From the NCBI RefSeq assembly GCF_025642135.1, contig NZ_CP106793.1, positions 2,525,001 through 2,589,000 on the forward strand: a stretch of 64,000 nucleotides of DNA, read 5' to 3'. Position numbers and translations under genes: made by a program. The stretch's first letter is position 1, and every line of letters begins with the position of its first letter. The notes below the pieces were generated by a model. That model was not told the origin of the DNA, did no database searches, and saw only the letters and a program-made list of their open reading frames with translations. Positions 10,921 to 18,265 of the stretch are shown here, piece after piece. This DNA comes from Streptomyces cynarae. GTDB taxonomy: Bacteria > Actinomycetota > Actinomycetes > Streptomycetales > Streptomycetaceae.

Positions 10921-11964
10921 TCAGGGCCTGGTGACCGAGGCGATCGGCATCATGCCGACCGGGTCGTAGCGCACCGCCGCCCCCGGGTGGGGTGCGTGGA
11001 TGACCTGGCCGTTGCCGACGTACATCGCCACATGGCTGGCGTCGGAGCGGTAGACCACCAGGTCCCCGGGCTGGGCCTGGGACAGCGGCACCCGGCGGCC
11101 GGCGTACCGCTGCTCCTGCGAGGTGCGCGGCAGTCCGACGCCCGCCCGCGCGTACGACCACTGCATGAGGCCCGAGCAGTCGAAGCCGCCCGGCCCGTTG
11201 GCGCCCCACACATACGGGCGGCCGAGCGCCGAACGGGCAGCGGCGACGGCCGCCGCCGCGCGGGAGTCGGGCGCCGCGGCGGGGGTGAGGGCGGGCACCT
11301 CGCCGGCGGAGCGGGAGGCCCGCTGGTAGGCGGTGCGCTCCCCGTCCGGCAGGGAGTTCAGCAGCCGCTGTGCCGCGACGAGCTTCCGCTCCACGGCCTT
11401 CTTGTGCTGCGCGACCGCCTCGCGGCTCTTCTCCAACTGGGCGAGCTCACCGGCCACCACCGCACGTTCCCGGGCCAACCGGCGCAACGCTCCCTGGAGT
11501 TCCTTGAGCTGCCCCGCCTGGCGGGCGCCGATGCGGTCCAGCACGGCCGCCCTGTCGAGGTACTCGCCGGGGTTGTCCGACAGCAGCAGCGCGAGGGAGG
11601 AGGCGAGTCCGCCGGAGCGGTACTGCGCCCCGGCGAGCGCACCGAGCGCGTCCCGCATGCTGTTGACGCGGTCCTGCTGCCGGGCGACGCGGTCCTGTGC
11701 CCGGCCGACGTCCCGGCGCAGCGCGTTGGCGCGTTCCCCGGCCCTGTTGTAGGCCTCGGTGGCCTGCTCCGCCTCCCGGTACAGCTGGTCCACCGTGGCC
11801 CGGGTGTCGCGTGGCGCGGCGTTCGCCGGTACGGCGCCCAGTGTCGCCGCGGCCGCCGCTGCGGCGGACAGTACGGCGGCTGCCCTCTTCAGGGCTCGGT
11901 TGGACTCCGCGGCGCTGGCGCCCTGGCGCATGCCGGACGGTGCAAGGCGGCGATGGGACCCCAC
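10921..11964 (-). CDS. NlpC/P60 peptidoglycan endopeptidase, coiled-coil type (copy 1)
   Basis: A 347-residue secreted wall hydrolase. After a signal peptide ending near ANAAPRD comes a long coiled coil (about residues 55-210) and then a C-terminal NlpC/P60 domain with catalytic Cys in GGFDCSGLMQWSYARAG and His in SDASHVAMYVGNG. These enzymes cut stem-peptide bonds; coiled-coil segments of the RipA/PcsB kind normally keep the domain inactive until engaged by a partner. Start is a GTG at 11964 with AAGGAG upstream. It lies directly downstream of a paralogue (12212-13246) and is more diverged in its linker. Confidence 0.92.
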   Translation of the reverse strand: MGSHRRLAPSGMRQGASAAESNRALKRAAAVLSAAAAAAATLGAVPANAAPRDTRATVDQLYREAEQATEAYNRAGERANALRRDVGRAQDRVARQQDRVNSMRDALGALAGAQYRSGGLASSLALLLSDNPGEYLDRAAVLDRIGARQAGQLKELQGALRRLARERAVVAGELAQLEKSREAVAQHKKAVERKLVAAQRLLNSLPDGERTAYQRASRSAGEVPALTPAAAPDSRAAAAVAAARSALGRPYVWGANGPGGFDCSGLMQWSYARAGVGLPRTSQEQRYAGRRVPLSQAQPGDLVVYRSDASHVAMYVGNGQVIHAPHPGAAVRYDPVGMMPIASVTRP

Positions 11965-12078
11965 GACCGGTCGCTCTCCTTCCGCTGACGAACCGCCCGC
12001 CGGGCGGCGGGGGAAACGCGGCAGACAGTAGCGGGGTGATCACCGCGGGTCCAAAGACCTCGAGAGGCCGACAGAGCG

Positions 12079-12114
12079 ACGCCCCGCCGCTGACGCAGGT
12101 CATCGGCGGGGCGT
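12079..12114 (-). terminator. Intrinsic terminator after the second NlpC/P60 gene
   Basis: A perfect 11-bp inverted repeat (ACGCCCCGCCG / CGGCGGGGCGT) with a 14-nt loop lies about 100 bp past the stop codon at 12212. It separates the two hydrolase paralogues into different transcripts. There is no clear T-run, as is common in Streptomyces. Confidence 0.6.
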
Positions 12115-12211
12115 GGAGTCAGCGGGAGTCGCTGGAATTCGCTCGTTCGGGCGGTGTGGTGTCGTGCGGTTCGAGGAACCGGGTAACCGGGTCGGACTCG
12201 GAACCGGGATT

Positions 12212-13246
12212 TCAGACCCGGACGCCGAACATGAACGGTCCGCCGATCGTGGACATCGACTCGTAGCGGACGACGGTGCCGGTGCGGGGGGCGTGCAGGA
12301 CCTGGCCGTTGCCCGCGTAGAGGGCCACGTGGTGGAGGTCGTTGAAGAAGAACACCAGGTCGCCGACCTTGAGGTCGTTGACCGAGTAGATGCGGGTTCC
12401 TATGTTCGCCTGCTCCTGCGAGGTGCGCGGGATGGAGACGCCGGCCTGCGCGTACGCCCAGGAGGTCAGACCCGAGCAGTCGTAGGCGTTGGGGCCCGTG
12501 GCGCCGTAGACGTACGGCTTGCCGACCTGGGTCTGGGCGGCGGAGAAGGCGGCACCGGCCCGGCCGGAGCCGACGCCGACGCTGAGGGCGGTGCGCTCAC
12601 TGGCCCGGCTGGCGCGGTTCTGGTCGTCCTGGAGGGCGGCCCGCTGCTGGGCGGTGAGGCTGTTGAGGAGCTTCTGCGCCGCGGCGAGCTTGCCCTGGAC
12701 CTCCTGCTTCTTCTTGCCCAGTTCGGTGCGGGTGGCGGCGAGGTCCTTGAGCTTGTCGGTGGCCTCCTGGCGCTCCTGGGCCAGCTCGCGCTGTTTCTCC
12801 TGGATCTTCTTGAGCGCCTCGACCTGCTGGCTGCTCAACTGGTCGAGGGTGGACGCCTTGTCGAGGTAGTCGTCCGGGTTCGAGGAGAGGAAGAGCTGGA
12901 GGGAGGGGTCGATGCTGCCGGTGCGGTACTGGGCGCTGGCCATGGTGCCGATGCCGTCGCGCAGCTTGTTGAGCTCGTCCTGGCCCCGGGCGACCTTGTC
13001 CTGGAGGGTGGAGATCTCCTTCTGGAGCTGCTCCTGCTTCTCCTTGGCCCCGTTGTACTGCTCGGTGGCCTTCTCCGCGTCCTCGTAGAGCTTGTCGACC
13101 TTGGACTTGACCTCGTCCACGCTCGGCTTGGCACTGGGCGCCGCGTTGGCGGCGTTCGCGCTGAACGCGACAGCGGCGGCGGCCGCGGTGGTCAGCACGG
13201 TCACACGTGCACGGCTCGGCTGCTTGGGTCGACGGTGGGACGCCAC
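12212..13246 (-). CDS. NlpC/P60 peptidoglycan endopeptidase, coiled-coil type (copy 2)
   Basis: A 344-residue secreted hydrolase, paralogue of the gene just downstream. Signal peptide (TVLTTAAAAAVAFSANAANA), coiled coil rich in Lys/Glu/Gln (about residues 40-200) and a C-terminal NlpC/P60 domain with Cys in YDCSGLTSWAYAQAG and His in LHHVALYAGNG. I start at the GTG at 13246 because AAGGAG lies nine nt upstream; another GTG 30 nt earlier has no ribosome-binding site. A good promoter precedes it (13299-13328), and an AT-rich stretch unusual for this genome lies just beyond. Confidence 0.92.
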   Translation of the reverse strand: MASHRRPKQPSRARVTVLTTAAAAAVAFSANAANAAPSAKPSVDEVKSKVDKLYEDAEKATEQYNGAKEKQEQLQKEISTLQDKVARGQDELNKLRDGIGTMASAQYRTGSIDPSLQLFLSSNPDDYLDKASTLDQLSSQQVEALKKIQEKQRELAQERQEATDKLKDLAATRTELGKKKQEVQGKLAAAQKLLNSLTAQQRAALQDDQNRASRASERTALSVGVGSGRAGAAFSAAQTQVGKPYVYGATGPNAYDCSGLTSWAYAQAGVSIPRTSQEQANIGTRIYSVNDLKVGDLVFFFNDLHHVALYAGNGQVLHAPRTGTVVRYESMSTIGGPFMFGVRV

Positions 13247-13298
13247 GGAAGCAGGCTCCTTCTTCTGAGTGATCACCCGCTCGGAGGTTCGAGGCCAG

Positions 13299-13328
13299 AC
13301 CCTAGTGACCTCATCGTGATGAATTCAA
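13299..13328 (-). promoter_or_regulatory. Promoter of the second NlpC/P60 gene
   Basis: On the minus strand TTGAAT (13328-13323) and TAGGGT (13304-13299) are separated by 18 bp, a good match to the main vegetative sigma-factor consensus of Streptomyces. The expected transcript start is about 45 nt before the chosen GTG. No riboswitch resembling the ydaO class is visible in this leader. Confidence 0.5.
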
Positions 13329-13485
13329 ATCCTCACACCAAAAAATCCGGTCACGCAATGCATTCTTTGCACATGAGGCACAGGAAGTGAGGCAGTCCTG
13401 ACGCTACGTCGCGCGACGGTTCCGTCAATTCGGGCATTGAGCCTGTACGTTGCGCTTGGTGACGTAAGTGATCCCGGGCCCGATT

Positions 13486-14835
13486 TCAGCCGCGCGAAAG
13501 ACGCTTCAGTAGCACCGCCGAGGCGACCGGGCGCGCTCCCGCCCTCGCGACTCCGTCGGCCACCTCACGGTCCGTGGAAGCGACGATGACGGGCCGGCCC
13601 GGCGGCTCGGCGCGCACCAGCTGGCGGATCAACTCGTCGGCGGTGACGCCCGGTTTGGAGAACAGCACCCGCACCCCGCGCGGCGGCGCGAGCAGCACCG
13701 GTGCGGCCAGTTCGGCCCCGTCGAAGACACAGGTGACCTCGGCGCCGGTCTGCGCGGCGAGTTGGGAGAGCTGACCGAGGAGCCTCAGACGCTGCTTCTC
13801 CAGCGGCATCTGCGGATACCCGGTCTTGGTGACGTTGTAGCCGTCGACGACCAGATGCACCTGGGGCAGTGCGAGCAACTGGTCGAGAATCGCGGGATCG
13901 TTTTCGGACAGCGCACGGGCGGCGATGTCTTTCGGAGTCATTCGTCCTGGTTCGACCGCGTCCACCGTCTCCGCCGGCCGTACGGAGACCGGTGGCAGCG
14001 CCAGTTCACGGCGCAGCCCCTGGGCCGCGTCGAGCAGGGTGTCCAGCAACAGCCGCACCCGCATGTCCTCGACACTGCGCCCCTCGCGCGCCGCTCTGCG
14101 GGTGGCCTCCAGGGTGGCCTCCGCCTCGCCGAGGCGTGCCTTGAGCCGCCGGGTCTCGCTCTCGGCGGCGGAGAGCTGGGCCTGCCCCTCGGCGCGCACC
14201 GCCTCGATCTCGCCCTGGGCCTTGCGCAGGGCGGCCTCGCCACGTCTGACGTCGCTGAGGGCGGCTCGCAGTTTGCGGTGAAGCGAGTCGGCCTCCTTGC
14301 GGGCCGCGTCCAGCTCCGCCCGCAGCCGCTCGGTCTCGGCGCGGGTGTGCTCGCGTGCGGCCGCCAGCTCCGCGCGCAGCCGCTCCAGCTCGGCCCGGCT
14401 CTCCTCGTCGGCGCGCTCGGCGTCGACGCGCTGGGCCTCCTCACCGGCGGCGGTCACCAGCTTCACCCAGCCCGCCGGGCGCAGCACATAGGCCGCGGCC
14501 GCCACGTCGAGCGGGTCCGCGGCCGGGGGCGGCGAGCCGGAGTCCAGGGCGCCGGCGAGCTCCGGCTGGGCCTCTCTGAGCTTCTCGGCGATGCGCTGCC
14601 GGAACAGCGCGTCCGTCTCCACGGCCGCCGCCATGGCGTTGCCGGCGAACTTCGCCCGGCGGGTCGGGGTGAACCGGGCGTACTGGCGCAGCTGTGCGGG
14701 CAGTTCGGCGAGGGTCAGCCCGCCGAAGCCGTCGGACACGATCTGCACGACCCGGCGGCGCACGCCGTCGGGCAGCGGACGGTCGAGCACCTCAGCGGTG
14801 CCGTCGACCGGCTCCCCGCCTGTGGTCTCAGCCAT
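13486..14835 (-). CDS. NYN domain (YacP-like) putative RNA-binding/nuclease protein
   Basis: A 449-residue protein with an N-terminal region of unknown fold (about 1-125), a long coiled coil (about 130-260, EELERLRAELAAA-type heptads) and a C-terminal NYN/PIN-like domain. The domain starts VHLVVDGYNVTKTGYP, the hallmark Asp-Gly-Tyr-Asn of YacP/DUF901 proteins, and continues VTCVFDGAE and VIVASTDREVAD, which supply the other acidic residues of a PIN-type active site. Related Bacillus Rae1 is a ribosome-associated mRNA nuclease, so RNA cleavage is plausible but unproven. ATG at 14835. Confidence 0.85.
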   Translation of the reverse strand: MAETTGGEPVDGTAEVLDRPLPDGVRRRVVQIVSDGFGGLTLAELPAQLRQYARFTPTRRAKFAGNAMAAAVETDALFRQRIAEKLREAQPELAGALDSGSPPPAADPLDVAAAAYVLRPAGWVKLVTAAGEEAQRVDAERADEESRAELERLRAELAAAREHTRAETERLRAELDAARKEADSLHRKLRAALSDVRRGEAALRKAQGEIEAVRAEGQAQLSAAESETRRLKARLGEAEATLEATRRAAREGRSVEDMRVRLLLDTLLDAAQGLRRELALPPVSVRPAETVDAVEPGRMTPKDIAARALSENDPAILDQLLALPQVHLVVDGYNVTKTGYPQMPLEKQRLRLLGQLSQLAAQTGAEVTCVFDGAELAAPVLLAPPRGVRVLFSKPGVTADELIRQLVRAEPPGRPVIVASTDREVADGVARAGARPVASAVLLKRLSRG

Positions 14836-14871
14836 CCCTCACACCCCATACGCCCTGCGGGGCCGCCTCCC

Positions 14872-15111
14872 TCAGGAGCCGGCGCCCGGCCTGTCCACGA
14901 GTTCCACCTGGTCGACCGCGTTGCACCAGCGGCAACGGACCGACTCGATGGTCTCACTGACCACCTCGCGCTCCTCGACCTTCGGCTCCCCGGCCAGATC
15001 GAGGTGCACGTACTCGACGACCTTCGACGAGCGGGTCACGTCGAAACGGGTGAGGTTGCCGCAGAGCGTGCAGCGCCAGCGGGTCGTCTCCGTCGGCAGG
15101 GGAACCGTCAT
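14872..15111 (-). CDS. Small zinc-ribbon-like hypothetical protein
   Basis: A 79-residue protein with two CxxC pairs, CTLCGN near residue 14 and CRWCNA near residue 60, consistent with a single zinc ribbon. No other domain. It lies upstream of the NYN-domain gene on the same strand, separated by only 36 nt, so the two are probably cotranscribed, which could hint at a nucleic-acid or ribosome role. The ATG at 15111 has GGAAGAG upstream. Confidence 0.75.
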   Translation of the reverse strand: MTVPLPTETTRWRCTLCGNLTRFDVTRSSKVVEYVHLDLAGEPKVEEREVVSETIESVRCRWCNAVDQVELVDRPGAGS

Positions 15112-15268
15112 CGTGGGTGCTCTTCCTTCTTCCAGTCTCCGTGATGCGCCAGTTTCCCTGGAGCGTGTGGCTCGTAACCCTACGGCCTGCCGAGTACCCG
15201 TCGCCCGCCCGTTCCACGGCGGCGAGGCACTCTGTGCGTATCCGTCCGGTTACGCCATGCTCTGTACC

Positions 15269-16000
15269 ATGATCAGCACCTGGAGCAGGGCGGCCGTGGG
15301 AGCGCTGCGCGGACAGCCCGCGCCGGTGACGTACGGGCTGATCGTCCTGTGTTGCGCACTCTTCGTCGTGGGACCGGCCGCGGGGTTGAGTCCGGCCTAC
15401 GGGACCGGGGACGCGCTGCTCGCCGCGCAGCGGGCCTACTTCGCCCGCTGGGGCGTGGTGCCGGTGGAGCTGTTCAGCGGGGCGCCGCGGGCGGCGCTCA
15501 CGCCCGCTACCGCGCTGTTCGTGCACGGCAGCTGGGTGCATCTGCTGGGCAACATGCTCTTCCTCTACGTCTTCGGGGCCATGGCCGAGGAGCGGATGGG
15601 GCATGTGGAGTTCGCCCTGTTCTACCTGGGATGCGGCTGTCTGGCGCTGCTGGGGTACGCGGCGGCCAACGCCGCGTCGGCGCAGACGCTGGTCGGAGCG
15701 TCCGGGGCGATCTCCGCGGTCCTGGGTGCGTTCCTGTTCCTCTTCCCCAAGGCGCGGGTGACCAGTCTCTTCCCGTTCCTGTTCTTCCTGCCGCTGAGGT
15801 TCCCGGCCTGGGTGGTGCTGCCGTTCTGGGCGTCCCTGCAGTGGATGGCGGCGGGCCGGGCCGCCCAGGGGCCCGGGGTGGCCTACCTGGCCCACCTGGT
15901 GGGGTTCTCGCTGGGGTTCGTCTACGCGTCGGTGCGCTACACGCGTACGAGTAGGGTGAAACCACCAGCCGAGGCCCCCGAGGGAGAACAGCAGCCGTGA
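15269..16000 (+). CDS. Rhomboid family intramembrane serine protease
   Basis: About 243 residues with six hydrophobic helices. The helix motif HGSWVHLLGNMLFLYVFG, the catalytic Ser in VGASGAISAVLGAF and the catalytic His in YLAHLVGFSLGFVY are all present, so the Ser-His dyad is intact. Rhomboids cleave transmembrane segments of membrane proteins; the substrate is unknown. An ATG at 15257 is an alternative start. The stop codon overlaps the start of the next gene by four nt (GTGA), so the two are translationally coupled. Confidence 0.88.
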   Translation: MISTWSRAAVGALRGQPAPVTYGLIVLCCALFVVGPAAGLSPAYGTGDALLAAQRAYFARWGVVPVELFSGAPRAALTPATALFVHGSWVHLLGNMLFLYVFGAMAEERMGHVEFALFYLGCGCLALLGYAAANAASAQTLVGASGAISAVLGAFLFLFPKARVTSLFPFLFFLPLRFPAWVVLPFWASLQWMAAGRAAQGPGVAYLAHLVGFSLGFVYASVRYTRTSRVKPPAEAPEGEQQP

Positions 16001-16278
16001 TCACCGCGATCGTGCTCATCAAGACCAGCGTGGACCGGATCCCCGAGATCGCGGAGCGGATCGCCTCGCTGGATTCCGTCAGCGAGGTCTTCTCCGTCAC
16101 GGGGACGTACGACCTGATCGCCATGGTGCGGGTGAGGGAGCACGAGGAGCTGGCGGACGTCATCCCCGGACGGATCAGCAAGATCCCGGGGGTCGAGGCG
16201 ACGGACACCCACGTGGCGTTCCGTACGTACTCCCAGCACGACCTGGAGGCGGCGTTCGCTATCGGGCTGGACTCCTGA
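15997..16278 (+). CDS. Lrp/AsnC ligand-binding (RAM) domain protein, stand-alone
   Basis: A 93-residue protein that is only the RAM effector-binding domain of Lrp/AsnC regulators, without the helix-turn-helix: VTGTYDLIAMVRV and the acidic strand around EHEELADVIPGRI are typical. Such domains form dimers or octamers and bind amino acids. It starts with a GTG that overlaps the rhomboid stop codon (GTGA). The coupling to a protease gene is conserved in my memory of Streptomyces, but a functional link is unknown. Confidence 0.85.
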   Translation: MITAIVLIKTSVDRIPEIAERIASLDSVSEVFSVTGTYDLIAMVRVREHEELADVIPGRISKIPGVEATDTHVAFRTYSQHDLEAAFAIGLDS

Positions 16279-16322
16279 TCCGCCCGATCCACTGAACACC
16301 GCCTCACCGGCCCTGCGCGATC

Positions 16323-17684
16323 TCAGACCGCCGGGACGCAGCGGCCGTTCTCCGTGCGGTACTGCCACCGCGCACCGTCGCTGACCAGTTCCTTCACGGC
16401 GTTGACGAAGCGCTCCACGTGCTCGTCGGGGGTGCCGGCGCCGAAGCTCACCCGGATCGCGTTGAGGGACTTCTCCCCGGGCGCCGCCTCGGGCGCGCCG
16501 CACTCGCCCTGGGTCTGGGGGTCGCTGCCGAGCAGGGTGCGGACCAGCGGGTGGGCGCAGAACAGGCCGTCGCGGACGCCGATGCCGTACTCGGCGGAGA
16601 GCGCGGCGGCGAAGTGGGAGCTGTTCCAGCCCTCGACGACGAAGGAGATGACGCCGACGCGGGCGGCGTCGTCGCCGAAGAGGGAGAGGATCCTGACCTC
16701 GGGGACGTCGGCGAGGCCCTCCCTGACCTTGCGGATCAGGTGCTGCTCGCGGGCGACCAGGGTGTCGAAGCCGGCCTCGGTGAGGGCCTTGCAGGCGGAG
16801 GCGATGGCGTAGGCGCCGATCACGTTCGGGGAGCCGGCCTCGTGGCGGGCGGCCGTGTCGTGCCACTCCACGTCCACTCCCCCGTCCGTCCTGCGCGTGA
16901 CCTTGCGGCTGGCGCCGCCGCCCGCGAGGTACGGCTCGGCCTGGCGCAGCCAGTCGGCGCGGCCGGCCAGGACGCCGGAGCCGAAGGGCGCGTAGAGCTT
17001 GTGGCCCGAGAAGGCGACCCAGTCCACGTCGAGGTCCTTGACGGACACCGGGTGGTGCGGGGCGAGCTGGGCGGCGTCCAGGACGATACGGGCGCCGTGC
17101 ACGTGCGCGGCCGCCGCCAGCTCCTGTACCGGCCACAGCTCGCCGGTGACGTTGGAGGCGCCGGTGACGCAGACCAGGGCCGGGCCGTAGGGGGCGCGGT
17201 CGGCGAGGGCGCGCTCCAGGGTCTCCACGGCCTGCCCGGGGCTGCTCGGGGCGTCGAGGTAGGTGACCTGGGCGGCCCGCCACGGCAGCAGGGAGGCGTG
17301 GTGCTCGGTCTCGAAGACGAAGACCTGGCAGTCGGCCGGGAGGGCGGCGGCGAGGAGGTTGAGCGAGTCGGTGGTGGAGCGGGTGAAGACCACCTGGTCG
17401 GTGTCGCGGCAGTCGAGGAACTCGGCGACCGTGCGGCGGGCGTTCTCGAACAGGTCGGTGGACAGCTGGGAGAGGTAGCCGGCACCGCGGTGGACGCTGC
17501 CGTAGTAGGGGGCGTACGCCGCGACGTCGTCCCAGACGCGCTGCAGCGCGGGGGCACTGGCCGCGTAGTCGAGCGCGGCGTACGTGACGTCGCCGCCGGT
17601 CACGAGCGGGACGGTGACGCCACGACCCAGAACGGGCAGCGGGGCACAGACGGACTGGTCGGCGGCAAGGGTGGAGACGGACAT
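16323..17684 (-). CDS. Class V aminotransferase / cysteine desulfurase-like protein
   Basis: A 453-residue PLP enzyme of fold type I. The lysine motif is VAFSGHKLYAPFGSG, the aspartate motif IVLDAAQLAPHHPV, and the N-terminal YLDYAASAP-type start is present (TYAALDYAASAPALQ). No Cys loop of the IscS type is evident, so it may act as an aminotransferase or desulfurase-like enzyme in sulfur amino-acid metabolism. ATG at 17684 with GGGAG seven nt upstream. The leader carries a SAM-IV riboswitch and a palindromic promoter, so expression should fall when SAM is abundant. That regulation is the best clue to function. Confidence 0.88.
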   Translation of the reverse strand: MSVSTLAADQSVCAPLPVLGRGVTVPLVTGGDVTYAALDYAASAPALQRVWDDVAAYAPYYGSVHRGAGYLSQLSTDLFENARRTVAEFLDCRDTDQVVFTRSTTDSLNLLAAALPADCQVFVFETEHHASLLPWRAAQVTYLDAPSSPGQAVETLERALADRAPYGPALVCVTGASNVTGELWPVQELAAAAHVHGARIVLDAAQLAPHHPVSVKDLDVDWVAFSGHKLYAPFGSGVLAGRADWLRQAEPYLAGGGASRKVTRRTDGGVDVEWHDTAARHEAGSPNVIGAYAIASACKALTEAGFDTLVAREQHLIRKVREGLADVPEVRILSLFGDDAARVGVISFVVEGWNSSHFAAALSAEYGIGVRDGLFCAHPLVRTLLGSDPQTQGECGAPEAAPGEKSLNAIRVSFGAGTPDEHVERFVNAVKELVSDGARWQYRTENGRCVPAV

Positions 17685-17772
17685 GGGTGTACTCCCGTAG
17701 AGCAGGCGAGACTCACCGGTGCCGGAGGCGCGCACGGGCGCAGCGGTGTCCACGGCACGGAGAAGGTGAAGG

Positions 17773-17815
17773 AAAAAAGGGGATGCGGAGGCGGGGCTCT
17801 GCGGCCCTAACGCAT
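17773..17815 (-). terminator. Putative attenuator hairpin in the aminotransferase leader
   Basis: On the minus strand ATGCG pairs with CGCAT and, inside it, GGGC with GCCC, followed directly by CCCC and a run of six T. T-runs are rare in this genome. The left arm is inside the six-codon ORF at 17807-17827, so ribosomes there would block the hairpin. An expression-platform role for the SAM-IV riboswitch is inference. Confidence 0.4.
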
Positions 17816-17827
17816 TCGCTTGCTCAC
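17807..17827 (-). CDS. Six-codon leader ORF upstream of the class V aminotransferase
   Basis: GTG AGC AAG CGA ATG CGT TAG encodes MSKRMR. GGGAG lies a few nt upstream (minus strand, 17837-17833), a usable ribosome-binding site. It sits between the SAM-IV aptamer and the aminotransferase start and overlaps the left arm of the terminator-like hairpin. It ends with an internal Met codon, which is interesting in a SAM-controlled leader. May be chance; a comparison of leaders would decide. Confidence 0.3.
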   Translation of the reverse strand: MSKRMR

Positions 17828-17869
17828 GGAAGGCTCCCTCGAACGACCAGGACCCCTGGAAGGCACGAG

Positions 17870-17990
17870 GGGTCCGCGCTTGCCGCAGACCTCGCTGCCT
17901 GCGACCTGGTCTTCACCCGGGGCACCCCGCCACGGACGGAGGGTTGCCGGACAGCCGGCCGGGGCCGAATGACTGTCGCTCATGACCTGA
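17870..17990 (-). promoter_or_regulatory. SAM-IV riboswitch aptamer
   Basis: The minus strand reads GGTCATGAGCGACAG, then GGCTGTCCGGCAACCCTCC, GGGGTGCCCCGGGTGAAGACC and GGCAAGCGCGG. These are the conserved blocks of the SAM-I/SAM-IV core, and the outer-helix arrangement with the GCAAGCGCGG tail is the actinobacterial SAM-IV form known from mycobacterial and Streptomyces sulfur genes. P1 is GGTC (17987-17984) with GACC (17911-17908). It lies about 190 nt before the class V aminotransferase. A strong hairpin (GGACCCCT/AGGGGTCC, 17850-17875) follows. Binding SAM is expected to reduce expression. Confidence 0.9.
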
Positions 17991-17995
17991 TGTGG

Positions 17996-18025
17996 AAATT
18001 ACGGCAGGTGATCACCTGCCCGCAA
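17996..18025 (-). promoter_or_regulatory. Promoter with palindromic operator before the SAM-IV leader
   Basis: On the minus strand TTGCGG (18025-18020) and TAATTT (18001-17996) are spaced by 18 bp. The spacer is almost entirely the perfect 18-bp palindrome GGCAGGTGATCACCTGCC (18003-18020). Such placement is typical of a repressor operator. Transcription would start about ten nt before the riboswitch. The regulator is unknown. Confidence 0.6.
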
Positions 18026-18039
18026 CTTCTGTCCGTATA

Positions 18040-18063
18040 CCGGGACGGGCGGTCCCGTCCCGG
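18040..18063 (-). terminator. Terminator hairpin after the small membrane protein gene
   Basis: CCGGGACGGG and CCCGTCCCGG form a perfect 10-bp stem with a 4-nt loop, five nt past the stop codon at 18068. It insulates the PRC-barrel/small-membrane operon from the SAM-controlled promoter downstream. Confidence 0.65.
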
Positions 18064-18067
18064 TGGG

Positions 18068-18238
18068 TCACCGAACCAGGTGGTGCTTCGAGCGCCGCCC
18101 CCAGCGCATGCCGAACAGGACGAGGCTGGCCAGGAACACCACTATGCCGATGATCAGGAGGTAGAACAGCCCCTTCGCGACCGCGCCGATGATGCCGAGG
18201 GCGACCGCCGCAAGGATCAGGAACAGGAAGACCGCCAT
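18068..18238 (-). CDS. Small two-helix membrane protein, 56 residues
   Basis: The frame from ATG 18238 encodes 56 residues with two hydrophobic helices (MAVFLFLILAAVALGIIGAV and LFYLLIIGIVVFLASLVLFG) and a basic tail (MRWGRRSKHHLVR), giving a probable hairpin with the tail in the cytoplasm. Third-position G/C use matches real genes. It follows the PRC-barrel gene by 27 nt and is closed by a terminator, so both belong to one operon. Resembles small hydrophobic stress-linked proteins of Streptomyces; function unknown. Confidence 0.7.
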   Translation of the reverse strand: MAVFLFLILAAVALGIIGAVAKGLFYLLIIGIVVFLASLVLFGMRWGRRSKHHLVR

Positions 18239-18265
18239 GGTGACCAACTTCTTTCGGCCCGGGGG

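Noticed and set aside
11965..13500. ydaO (c-di-AMP) riboswitch before the NlpC/P60 genes
   Set aside because: Such riboswitches precede some Streptomyces wall-hydrolase genes, but I find none of the conserved blocks in either leader, and the mapped promoter of copy 2 leaves too short a leader.
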